Source: Lineus longissimus (lineage: Eukaryota; Nemertea; Pilidiophora; Heteronemertea; Lineidae). Taken from it: DNA of 64,000 nucleotides. Of the stretch, positions 1 through 11,600 are shown piece after piece. The position numbers and the translations under genes are program-made. How positions within the stretch are numbered: position 1 is the first letter of the stretch; every line of letters begins with the position of its first letter. The DNA is taken from contig NC_088312.1 of the NCBI RefSeq assembly GCF_910592395.1, forward strand, positions 5,022,001 through 5,086,000. The letters are read 5' to 3'. The notes under the pieces are model-generated. The model made no database searches and was not told the DNA's origin. It worked only from the letters and a program-made list of their open reading frames with translations.

Positions 1-202
1 TGCTGGCATAAGTGCCAGTGATATTAGCGTTTATGGACAGGATTCCGAGACTGAAAATAAAGGACCTGAAGATGACACTTTATACTCTTTGGCAAATGAT
101 CCTGGAAAGGAGAATCTCGTGGAAAATGTGAATGGCAATGAGCACAGTGATCCCAAGTCAAAGGACAAAATTGATGTCTCACCTGAAAAAGAGCCTCAAT
201 AG
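1..202 (+). CDS. 3' end of an unidentified gene (C-terminal 66 residues)
   Basis: An open frame runs from base 2 to a TAG at 200-202 and continues off the left edge, so only the last 66 residues of the protein are visible. The segment is hydrophilic and acidic (many E, D, N and K), with no membrane segment and no domain I recognise. It contains a tyrosine motif, DDTLYSLAND, of the kind seen in cytoplasmic tails of receptors. The next gene downstream, on the same strand, is a membrane receptor with a tyrosine-rich tail, so this may be the tail of a related receptor; that is inference from position and composition only. I cannot see whether this is one exon or contains an exon junction. Confidence 0.5.
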   Translation, partial: AGISASDISVYGQDSETENKGPEDDTLYSLANDPGKENLVENVNGNEHSDPKSKDKIDVSPEKEPQ

Positions 203-1355
203 AACATCTACAGCCCACTTAATGATTAAAACAATTTGGAACCAGCAAGACAGGTGGTGCTATTAGAGCTGGGCAATGCTCATGATATCAGTTGTGTCCT
301 AACAATCGTATTTACATAGTACATTTACATTCAGCTTCTGCTTTCGATAGTATTGCTAGGATATTTTTGATTATTATGTAACTCTGTAAATAGTTTTTGT
401 CCTGGAGAAGCCAGCTATCGAAGTGAATCACCGTCACTGACAACAATGAACATGTCTGGAATCAAGTGGAGGTTGCCATTTTCTCAATGCTCTCAACTTC
501 CACTTGAAACTCACGATCAAAACCTGCATAGGGAAGGCTCTGAGTTCATGCAGCAGATTTTGTACCGGGTAATCAGATATTGTGTTGTCGTTCCAAGATG
601 TACCAAATTGTGTTCAAGAGTTTCAACATGTTCCAAATGATGCTTGAACTTTCAATTTTAGGTCAAAGTATGCTGGCCACTTCAAATATTCACAGGGGAC
701 ACCTACTCAAGTCTATGTATCACAGCTGAACAATTCACATATAACTCATATATTTTGGTCAATACGGTACTTGAAATCACATTCTTTTTGCAACTCAACA
801 CGGGGCAAATTAGTGGGTAGTACATTATGGCTGCAAAAGCTCCACAGGAGCTGATCGGTATTTTCAGTTTCAGTTAACGTTGAATTTCTTAGTATTTTGA
901 ACTAGTGCTCTTGAGGAATAGGGCTTACTTCACCACAGCTTTACAGATGGAACACTGACAGATCAATTACTTGGTGTATATTATCAAAACATAATATTAT
1001 GGATGTGTATTGAGTCAAATTCTTCAGAGAGATCAACGATCGTAATGTCGAAATAAGAGGATACTTGCAAGTGCGAGAGTTGAAAACTTTGGAAAACCAA
1101 CTTTGGGCAGTTTTTTCTCCAGGATTATTTCTGTTCAGAACTTTTATTGAACTGGTCTTTAAATTGTCACTGATTTGTGTCAGAAATATAAGTTTATCAC
1201 ACACTGCAGCCTAGCCTATTATATCTGAATCAATCAATGCGTTATAATGGATCATACCCTGTGGTGAAAATAAGTGGCGTGAACTACATCGATACAATAA
1301 CGGCAACAAGCACCCGATTTGGGATGTGGATACCTTATTACTTGAGTCAGGAAAT
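203..1355. other. 3' UTR and intergenic gap
   Basis: AT-rich sequence between the stop of the first gene and the ATG of the lectin receptor. Short ORFs on both strands have no coding character. I looked on the minus strand for the missing phospholipase D second HKD motif and its flanking exons and found none. No repeat or RNA gene was recognised. Confidence 0.5.
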
Positions 1356-4300
1356 ATGGAACTACTCTTCTTGACTATACTCCTTTTTCTGGACTTAACA
1401 GGTAGGAATCTTTATCAATATCTCATTTACTATCAAACATATATCTATCATTCTTGTTCTGTTGAATTTACCTGGAGTGCTTGGCCTTTTTTTTAGTTGC
1501 AAGACTGAAGTGTTGTTTACTTACATGTAGGTAGTCATTAATTCTTGCTAATACAAATCAATCTAATGCATTTTAGAACAGTTTGTGCCTGACTAAGGAA
1601 AAATGTGGTGTTTTGACAAAAATAAAAGTGCTTTTTGAATTTCAGGAGCTGAGATACTCAGGGATGTAGGTTGTTCAGGGCAAACCATTATTGTAAGCTG
1701 CAACAATGACCAAATTGTTCGGATAATTACTGCCAACTATTACCAGAAGAAGGCCAAACCAAGTTGGAAATGTCGTCAGTCAGCCTACTACGCTGCGTTA
1801 ACAGCGCTAGATGACGCTGTCCCACAATGCAACAGCAAGCCCAGCTGTGCGATTTTGGTGCCAATGTGGCTGGTTGGAGTGTGGCAGGGACAGAACTACA
1901 TGGAGATTGAGTACGAGTGTATACCAAGTAAGTTAGTTTGAGATGTGCAAAATTATTAGTAACAATGATTGTTCTATAAGAAGTGTGATGTGGAGTTTCC
2001 TCTTCGGATAAAGTAGAATAGGTAGACTGGTTAAAATAAGTATTACTCGTAGACTGGTTGAGATGGGTTATGCGTAGATTGGTTCCCAAGATGACTCACT
2101 AGAGTGCACCAGTCTTGTCTTGAACAATCATGAAGCAGTCACAACAACACATGGCATCCTCAACAGTCGAGCGCGGGGGAATATTGGTTTGTCAACCAAA
2201 CATTGCAGACAAAAGATTTGAAAAAAGAAGTTAAAAACAATTTCCTTCGCTTTTCAGAACTACCTGTTTTTGATCTCTGCACTGACATTACGAAGCCAGC
2301 AGCAGCATCTGGTTACATCATCACCCCTGGTTACCCGAGTGTTGTCCATGGCAACACTGAGCTCCTGGAATGTCGCTGCAAGCTCGCCTCAAACAAGGAT
2401 ATCAGTATCAAACAACTTGAAGGGAGCCTCCCAGGAGAAAACTTCCTTTGTAATAAATACAAGACCAAGACAGATACAAATAGCACGACTACAATGATGT
2501 GTGATAGTGCCATTGATGATGTGTGGGGGGCGCTACACGTTGAGGTAGTCATGCTGCTGAAGCAGGCCGATGGGAAGGGGAAGACTTGGAAAGAATTTTC
2601 AGGTAGGGACAATTCAGTGTGAACAAGAGCAATGCACAGTGTGGCAAATTCTCTCAATAATGATGACAGATGGGTATGCTTGTGACTCAATATTAAGCAA
2701 GAGAGTTGGATCAAATGGGTGATAACACATCCAAATTTGGTGTGGCGTTCGCCTTTCTTGACGAACATCTGTCCTCTTACGAATTCCAAAGGTACAAGTA
2801 TCAATTGTCAATTTTAGGAAAATCAGGAGCATCTCTGAACGTTACCTGCGAAAGAGTAAAGATACCAACGACGACAACCACCACTACCACTACTACTAGT
2901 GTCGCAACTACAAGACTAACCACCACAACGAAAAAACCTACCACCACAAAAAGGACCACAACAACATCCACAACATCTACAACCATCACAACAACAACAC
3001 CAAAACCCAAGGCAACAACAATACAAGTGTCCCTAGTCCCAGTAATACAGAATAAGATGGCATCCTCAACATCACCTCCAGAAAACGCAAGTCACTATGA
3101 CGAAACAACAGAGTCAAAGACTGGATGGGAAATTCAACCCTCCAAGCCGAGGGACACGAAACTAACTCAACAGACAGAGTCAACCAGCACATTTGTGCCA
3201 GCAGCTACTGCAGGAAATGGCAAGTACTTAGTGCTAAGTCTCCCTCCATGGGCAGCTGGAGGGGTCTGTAGTCCAAGCTTAGATACAAAATATCTTTACA
3301 CTTGTCATCATGCATGTTTTGCTTGGTCATTGGTCTTATGATAGGTAGAGTGATTTTCTGTGTGAACTCAGCTTCACAGTGTACATAGAATTTCATGTGT
3401 GGCGGTGTTATTTCTAAAGGTTTTTTGGACAGCACCAACAACAGACATATTCGAAGGCCAATTCAGCCCACAGAAGTATCACTCAACACCAATACAATAT
3501 GAGGTATACTAAGTGTCTCTTTACATGCCTCAAATATTGACCTCATTCAATTCTCAATGTACATACATGTACGTAAGAACTACATGCTTTTCTTTGTATT
3601 ACAGATCTCGTTTTGGTGACAGTGCTTGGAGTGGTTCTCCCCATTATCTTCATCGGAGCAGCAATTATGACATGGTGCCTACTGAACAGGTACATGTAAA
3701 TGTCAAATCATTCATCCTAAACATATTGCTTGAACTCACAAAACTTCACTGAAATAAAGCTGTTTCTGAGGATTTTCTGGTACAAATTCTTACTCACAGA
3801 ATCTAAATTTCTTTCACTACTAGTAGAAGGAAACTTGCAAAGCGAGCAACACTAGATCTTACTGAACTCAGCTTTTACTCCCTACAATTTCTTTTTTCTT
3901 TCTTCTTTTAAGACGAAAAAAAGAACGAAGGGACAAAACCAGAAAATTGTCGAGGGTGCCACTCGGCACTCAAACAAGCGACCTAAGTGAGGAGCGGGGC
4001 TTAGATCCAGGTATCTATGCAAGGGAAAGCTGGCTCCCAGGAAACGAATATGACATTATACGTAGCGATGAGCCTTATCGAGATTCTGACTGCGAACATT
4101 TCAGTGAGTCTGCTCACGGGAGCGTGTATGAATACGCTAGACCTTTATCCTTCCTTCCTGGTCGCAGTGGTGCGTACTACAATCCATCGATGGAGGGCAC
4201 GGGCGAATCAGGAACACCGCCACTGACCCATCGAAGCCTGGAGAGCTCAAGTTCAAGTTCCTCACAACACACGGAAAGCACATGTATGCATCTACCTTTT

Positions 4301-5437
4301 GATGATCCTGATATCTATTTTGAACTTGACGCCTTACCACCACTCCATAAAAAGTGCACAAAATGTGGCCAAATGAAGAAGAAATATCTATCAGAAAATG
4401 TGAATAGGCCGATTCACTTTATATATGAGGAAGTGGAGTTTAATGAAAACGGAAGTGATTATTTGGACGTTGAGAGCATGAAAAGTGGGAGCGCTAAAAA
4501 TGACAGGATGGGGATTTATTATATTGAGCCAAAGACAAGGAAGACGCACACGAAACGCAAAGGATCCAAGAAACGTATTCGGAAGACTGCTTTGAGTAAT
4601 GTTGGCGAGAATGGGTCAGTGGATGAGGAAAACGGGGAGATTCATGCAAAGGGCGGGAGGACAAACGAAGAGGGTAAAGATCAGGTAGATAAAGGATATC
4701 AGGATAAGCCCGATTATTTGACACTTCCAGCTGAAGGAGTAAAGGTTGATGCCCAGTATTCCTATACCAATGGGAACTGTTTGAGGCAAGGTGTTGAGAA
4801 TGGGGTAGATCTCCATCGGGATGGTGGCACAAATCAGGTAGCTGGAGGAAGAGATGCCCACAGCAAGTTTGGTAAAGGTCCCCATGGCTCTGTACAAGTT
4901 CTCAACAACGAGCGGCCTGAACTACAGCACAAAGATTCAAAAGGGAGTGTCCAAATAACACGAAACCAATATGAACCTCTTGACCCGAGAAATTTGTCTG
5001 TGACAAATTATCAGACTCTTAAAATCACCACTCCTGACGTACAAAAAGATGTATATAATTTGAATAGTGACACTAAAGGACATTCAGGGAAGTATGTCAA
5101 AGAGAAAAAGTGCTTGAAGACTTTTGGGAAAAGTGATGGAAAACAGACAGAATTTAAGCCTTATGATTCAAAAAGGATGCCAGGTCATAGAATACCGAGC
5201 AATGTTGAAACAAACAAGGTGTTGAAAAATATACATCAACCTGAGCGACACCCATCCATACTGAAACAGAATACAATACCAGTGAAAGTTGATTCAAGTC
5301 CAAGGGGAGATGCCACTGAACGGCAAGCTGAGAACGGGAGCCGTTTCTATGAGTTGTATGATCAGGGGGTGGAGAGGGGTGTCCCTGATCTGGGAGATTA
5401 CACACACACATATCAACATTTCAACAGAAGGATCTAG
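1356..5437 (+). CDS. SUEL-type lectin / CUB-like single-pass membrane receptor (6 exons, 894 aa)
   Basis: Exons 1356-1401, 1646-1927, 2258-2602, 2818-3219, 3605-3689 and 3913-5437 join in one frame. Exon 1 encodes a signal peptide (MELLFLTILLFLDLTG). Residues about 18-109 form a SUEL/rhamnose-binding lectin domain with the usual cysteines (VGC, VSC, KCR, QC, SC, ending MEIEYEC). Residues 110-224 look CUB-like (SGYIITPGYPS start). Residues 225-358 are a Thr-rich stalk with N-glycosylation sites (NVT, NAS). Residues 360-385 are one membrane helix, followed by a stop-transfer cluster (RRKKERRDK) and a roughly 500-residue cytoplasmic tail. Introns 1-4 are all phase 1, typical of shuffled extracellular domains. 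Intron 4 needs a GC donor at 3220 to keep the helix in frame. The tail has several YxxL/V motifs (DYLTL, NYQTL, IYEEV, IYFEL) that could bind SH2 proteins if phosphorylated. Sugar binding and adhesion or signalling are inferred from the domains. The single SUEL plus CUB-like arrangement differs from EVA1C, which has two SUEL domains. Confidence 0.85.
2860..3004 (+). repeat. Thr-coding ACN/ACA low-complexity tract
   Basis: A near-uninterrupted run of ACN codons inside exon 4 of the lectin receptor encodes a mucin-like Thr/Lys stalk. Such tracts vary in length between alleles and carry O-glycans in other receptors; both are inference here. Confidence 0.8.
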
Positions 5438-5483
5438 ATGAGTTTATAGACACACAACCGGTATATATTTCAAACTGTGTTGC

Positions 5484-5511
5484 TTTAGTTTCAGATATAT
5501 CTGAAACTAAA
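5484..5511. repeat. Perfect 28-bp palindrome in the receptor 3' UTR
   Basis: The 14-bp arm TTTAGTTTCAGATA is followed directly by its exact reverse complement, 47 bases after the receptor stop codon. It could form a hairpin in the 3' UTR. No canonical AATAAA was seen between the stop codon and base 5690. Confidence 0.7.
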
Positions 5512-5695
5512 AATTTGATACACATTCTATACTTTTAACATACCAGACTCATTACCAGCTGAGAAATTTCCAAAGTATCTTGCTGAAATTTCTCCCGAAA
5601 TAATAATGAGGACCTGCTAGGCTATTACCCTAGCAAACCTGCTCAACTGGTCAAATTTCATGCCAGATTCTAAGCAGATAGTTACAAATGCTCAC

Positions 5696-8600
5696 CTGTG
5701 TCCAGAATCATCCCAGCGGCCAAAGCAAAGATCAAGGCCTCCAACGAACGCCACTTTCTGATCAATGACAACCATTTTCTCATGGTGGGCCCAGAGGCTC
5801 ACGTGGTCTGGATGGCGTAACACCTGAAATTTGTAAGATAACTTGACTCTTTGTTGACAGCAGCATCTTTGTTTTTTTGCATTTTTTTGTGTTGTGTCTT
5901 TCAATCACTGATGGATGTTCCTCTCCCCTTGAGGGTAAAGTGCACAGGCTGAGGCTGCAGATTCTAGCTCAACCAACAAATACTGATGCCGAGAATTTTT
6001 ACATGTTGTTGATGATGAATAGTAATAAAAACATTTTACACCTTGTTGTTTACACCATGTGAAAAGTTTCCTTCTCTTCAATGGCCCTACCATAACTTAG
6101 CAGAAAGCTAAACCAGGGAAAAAAATCTCAAACACTTATACAGAGGACCAACAAATTGTACGAGGATGAAGGTGATTAATGGTATCAGAACAGTAAAAAC
6201 AACAAAGGCAACGATTAAATTCCAACTTTCATAATCAAGAGAAATTCTTGCCTTTATATTTTTATGTTTGTGAATAAGTGCTTGCTTGCTGTAGAAGCTG
6301 TTGATTCCAACGGCAATCTCAAGTTCCTTCCACAGCAGTACGAAAATCCTAACACCTTGTTCCTGAAAGTGAAGATACATAGACCAGTACAGTACAGATA
6401 TACGACTTCCATTCAATCAAACATTCAATTGTACATCTGCATACTACTTCAGTCAGCAGGAGTTCTAATCCCCTCTCAAAGTCATTTTCAAAGTAAAGGG
6501 CAGAAAAAGTAAGATATTACATGCCAATGTTCCCAATGATATCATGTGTTACCACTACGTCGTAACTCACCGCTTTTCTCTTGAGGATGCAATCGAGCCT
6601 CCAATTATCGCCTTCTGTGACTGGTCTTTTCATGTAGATCTCAGGACTCAGCCACCAGTCAGTGATGAAAATCTCCTCCTTGGCATGTTCCAAGGCTGAG
6701 GAGACAGCATTGAAGTACGAAGCACCATCTATAAACCTGGTAGGACAGATTGATAAAGTGAGAAACTTAAGACCAAGTGTACAACCAGATGGTTACAACA
6801 TAATGATAATCTAAGAATCTATTATAAAGTCACTCCATTTTCAATATATCTCACCATTGTGCATGTGTGTCCGGTCTGCGCGGTGCATAGGAATTGAAAC
6901 GATTTGTTAAGGTGAAGTCGCGCCCAGTGGACAGCATCTTTTCTGTTATATGCTCTGCCCATTCCCGCGCCTTCCTCTTGGTCCAACACTTGACAAGCAG
7001 ATGCCTGAAAATAATTTGAGTAAAACAATAAACAGACAATCTAAGCAACAAAAGTGTGAACAATCTAAGCCATAACAATCTAAGCCATCAAAAATATACT
7101 GAGTGCAAACTCCTTTTGTTTTTTTCCTAAAAAAAAGTATTTTTTTGCGATTTTTTTATTTGACCGCATCTTTTGCCTATTCTTGGTAGAGTTCTGCCAT
7201 TTGTGGAAACACCCCAGTAAACTCTGCATTGAAGTTTTTGATTTCTCGGAAAGTATGCCCTATCATTACAGAGGTCTCTGCTCTTTAATCTTTCACAATC
7301 AGTCATCATACCTGCTTAGATTTGTTATCAGCAGTCCATTCTTTTCACCTGTCTCTTTGTCACCACACATGACATTGAAGTCACGGTCCATCAACATCAC
7401 ATCCCCTATCCTACCATCATTCATGCGCAGATAGAACACACAGGTATCCTTGACAACTAACCACCTGGAGAGGAATAGACGTTAATCAATTCATAATAAA
7501 AGATCACAGAGAGCTTTCAGCTGCCATGAGAGAGAAATACCTCAAAGACTTGCATTCTTCAAAGGTGAGAGAATGGTTAGCTCTTGATAACAAGGTCTTC
7601 AGAATTGATTACTGCACTGACAATACAATGCAATTCTTGTACCGGATATGTGTTAATCCAATACCATAGCATTCCTGTAAATGGGTCGGTAATCAAATAC
7701 CCTGATTGTAGGCCTTCTGGCATAGTGTTCATATCCCATCCTTGGGATTGACCTCCCCCCCCCCCCGACACCTCACCTTTTGTCCCATTTTCCAGCAGTA
7801 GTAATCTTTCCGAAACATCCACAGCAACCCCTCAGACTGATCCGTCGGCCTCCTGATCGCTTCTTGACTACCCCTTCTTTTCCTTTGTCGCCCAGCTCAT
7901 GGACAAAGGAATAAGGACTGATCTCAAGAAAACGCAGCTGAAATCGGAGTAGGAATCACAATTTTAACACACATCTTAACTGGATCTTTAATGCAACAAA
8001 AGTAGGATAAAGAAATCTGAGGGACCAAATCAAAAGTTTTGATGAAACCCTTGAGGTACCCAGTGAGAATAAAAGAAGATCAACACAATATTTATCCTAC
8101 CATATCTGGGTGACTCCTGTATAGTGCACTCCTGAGTGTCTTGTCCAGGTACGTTTCCAGGTTACGCTGAAAAACAGATGAAATATTTATTAGAGAAGAG
8201 AAATTTGTGTATGAGGAAAGTTCTTAATATCTTCTCTATAAAAGAATTAATCCAACTTTATTTCTCAGTACCCCTCTAAAAAGTACTCTTCGAGAGTTTT
8301 CCAAGGATACTGTCAAAAGGTTTGACAATTCTCATTATATTTAAATTTTGCCCCGAAATTGCCAACAGAATGTAACTATAAGCCCTAAGAGATAATTACC
8401 ATCCGGTTATCCATATCTTCAGGCCGAACTACCGCATCCGGTTTCTTAGGGAACCATGGTAGGTAATCCTTGTGTTGGTGCATGCTCCGCCGTCGCAGCT
8501 TGTGCTCCCTGGATGGTATGGGGACACGTATCGCAGTCTGGAAGATGAGCAGATGCTCCTGAAGATGCAGGAAATGCTTGTAGCGCCGATGAATCTTCCA

Positions 8601-11600
8601 CGTCTGATCACCATGAGTGACGCGTATCGTGTAGCTGAAGGATACAATGAAAACTATTATAGTAGAAAAATCCTTGGTACAATAATCAGTAGCATTTCGC
8701 AGCATGACTTACACTTATCCTCCACAAATTTCAATCTTTTCAAAATTGTTTAAGTAATTGATAACAAACTGGACGTAATGGCTGTATCACCAAACACTAT
8801 GAGGGTTAAACTTGATTGTCTCTGCTTTTCAACTCACAGATTTGGGTTGAGAAGGTGATTCCTCGAAGTATCACGCACATATTCAAAGATCTTCACTCTG
8901 ATTGGCACATTGGGAAGAATACAGCGACGTTTATGAGACTTGAATCCCTGTGGTGGCTTGTAGATGTCAAGATAGGGGATGACAGGCTGGTCAACACCTA
9001 GACAAGAGAGATGATATTTTAGGTTGACATAAGTAACACATTTGTTCTTCTAATTTTCTTTACCAAGAGGGGCAGGACGCAATCTAGGGAATCAATTATC
9101 CAGCTTGCAGAGAATCAGGCATTGCCAGTCGACACACATGAACCATGCCAAACAAGGCGATGTTGACAACTTCGTAGTTCACAACATCTGCAATTGAGGT
9201 ATTGTTGTATAGTAGAGCCTCTTTATCAAAGACAGCTTAAGAACTGATCAATGCGGTCCTTAATGGAGAAGTGTCCTGTTTACATAGCTCATTACATCCG
9301 CAATTTATGCGCTGATGTTCATTAGAACCTCTCTCATTACCAGCTATTGCGGGCCTAGCACACTCTGTTTTGAATAGAGGGAGGCTCCATCATTCCTATT
9401 GTTTGAGATTGGAAAGGTGTGAATTAATCTGGCAATTAGCCTCCTGTGCATTGGTGCATACAAACACTAAAATGTTTGGTTTTTGCTGATTTAGGGTCAA
9501 ATAAATCAGCCAAAAGTTTTGAAAGCTTCACAAATGATTGTTGCAAGGAAGTACTTTATGATAGTTTGCGAAATTTTGATTAATTCTAGGTGGAAAGTAA
9601 TATTTTTCGCATATTTGTTGGGAAAAAAATTGAAAATCCTCCAATTTTCAACCCCCCTATGGACACTATGAATTTTTCTCCAATAAAGCTGAAATCTTGG
9701 GAATATAATCCTAAGAGTTATATCAACCACGTCTGAAGTCGGGAGTTTGTATCAAATGTATAGTTTCGGAGCTAGCGCAGCTAGAAAAGCCCCCAAAACC
9801 CACTTTCTCATGAATTTACACTACGGGCTACGAGTGAAGCATTACAGATTTACCAAAGTTTTCAACCTATAGATGGACACATCGAATTTCCATCCAAATC
9901 ACTCCAAATTTTGCCAGTAAATACCTAGACATATATAGAATTGTGTCAGAAGTCGGGAGTTGGGATTATTTTAACACCCCGCCCAAAAAGCCAACTTTAT
10001 TGATATTTCCTATGCATTTTCCATTAGGCTTGCCAGGACCAATTAAGCAGGTGCACTAATTGGCTTAATTGGCTAGGCCCGCAATAGCTGGTAATGTATT
10101 AAGCTTTAGAACTGACCAATGCTGTCCTTAATAAAGAGGAGATCAATTTGAATGGAAATGACCGGTCTAAGACCAAAACCAGTTAAGAGAGAATCTCCTA
10201 TATAGAGAGGTTCCACTCAATTATCGTACAGATATCTTATTATTTTTGCAAGGGATGGTCAATGAGAGCAGGTGAGAAGTTCACCAAGGGTTAAGACAAC
10301 AAGTCAATGTTTGCAGCAACTCACCACACCGGATCAATAAATCATATTTTAGCCTCTTATTATGATGGATAAACGGAACATTATTGCAATTGCACATGAA
10401 TCAAGCTAATAAGCATGAAGTGAAGATTGGTCAGTGAGCGTGATTGAGAGTGGTGTAAGAAGAGAAGCTATACAACAATATAGCTTTGCATGATAGAGGT
10501 GGATTACACAGAGATTGAGTCAGAAATTCATCACCATGACCAATACTAAAGCTGACGCAAAGAACATTAAACAGGACTAAGTCATTATCTGCTTTTGACC
10601 TAGACCATGATCCAGGGCAGCCTCTCAGATATTTACATGTAGCTACCTGCTATTCATAAAGGCAATGCACAGAACCATTTTGGAGTTTTCAGGAATTTGA
10701 TATTGGGAATGTTACACTGACGATAGCTCTTTTGACCAGGGGTCTGTGATGATTTAGCCACCATGCTCAAATGATGACCAACACATAGTAGAGGAAAGAC
10801 AGATGTAAATTGAATCCTCTATACACTACATCAACTCTGACATGACACCCCAATTTCCCAATAAGATGACTCCTACCTTATGAGAGCCACCCAGAACGCT
10901 ATCAGCAAGAAAGGAAATGGTGAATGGGTCATTTTGATCCATGCCTGAGGCGCAGCTTGGTCTCAACACAAAATGTCATGTCGGCAAGAGCTTTGTTATA
11001 GTCATCTCTGTTACAATACAGAGAATGCATCATTTTCTCAGAATCAATTTGTGCTAAAGCCAGACACTACATTTATAGCTTTTATCATGTTTCTTCCAAC
11101 GCAACGGCACATGCATTTTTATCTACAATCAGGCAAGATCTAAGCGATGTAACAATCAAGACACATATCGGTTGCCTTAGAGCTGATCTTGTATGCGATG
11201 ATCATTTTGATAAGCTTCATCTCTAATAACAGCTTGCCAATTTCTCTGGTTTCTATGCTTGTAATCGGAATATTCATAAAGCTTGTATTTAAAGTGATAA
11301 GTATTTCACATCATGGGTAGAGAAGCAGCTTTCCTTTTTTCGAGGCCTTGGTCAATGAATAGAGCAATGTGTTATTATTCTGTGGTTCTTTAGTACATGT
11401 ACCTTCTTATAGGGAGTGCTTCTTCTATAATTAAGACTGGGAGAAAAAAAGATATTCATCCAAAGCCACAAGATAGCGTATAATGGATGTTGTGGCATTT
11501 GAAAAGATTTTATTAATCTGCCTCAGAAGATCAATTCATTTCCATGCGTGCATGGGCATGCATATTAGAATCACCAAACGTTGCTATGGTACTACTTAAC

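Noticed and set aside
50-130. YSLAN in the first gene compared with SVYSLAN in paralogue 1
   Set aside because: The match is five residues with no flanking similarity; chance is sufficient.
941-1204. 87-codon minus-strand ORF as part of the missing PLD half
   Set aside because: It contains neither an HxKxxxxD motif nor any of the conserved words expected after the first HKD.
3433-3503. Possible extra exon of the lectin receptor (acceptor GGACAG, donor GAG|GTATAC)
   Set aside because: None of the three frames joins the stalk exon to the membrane-helix exon without a stop or frame loss.
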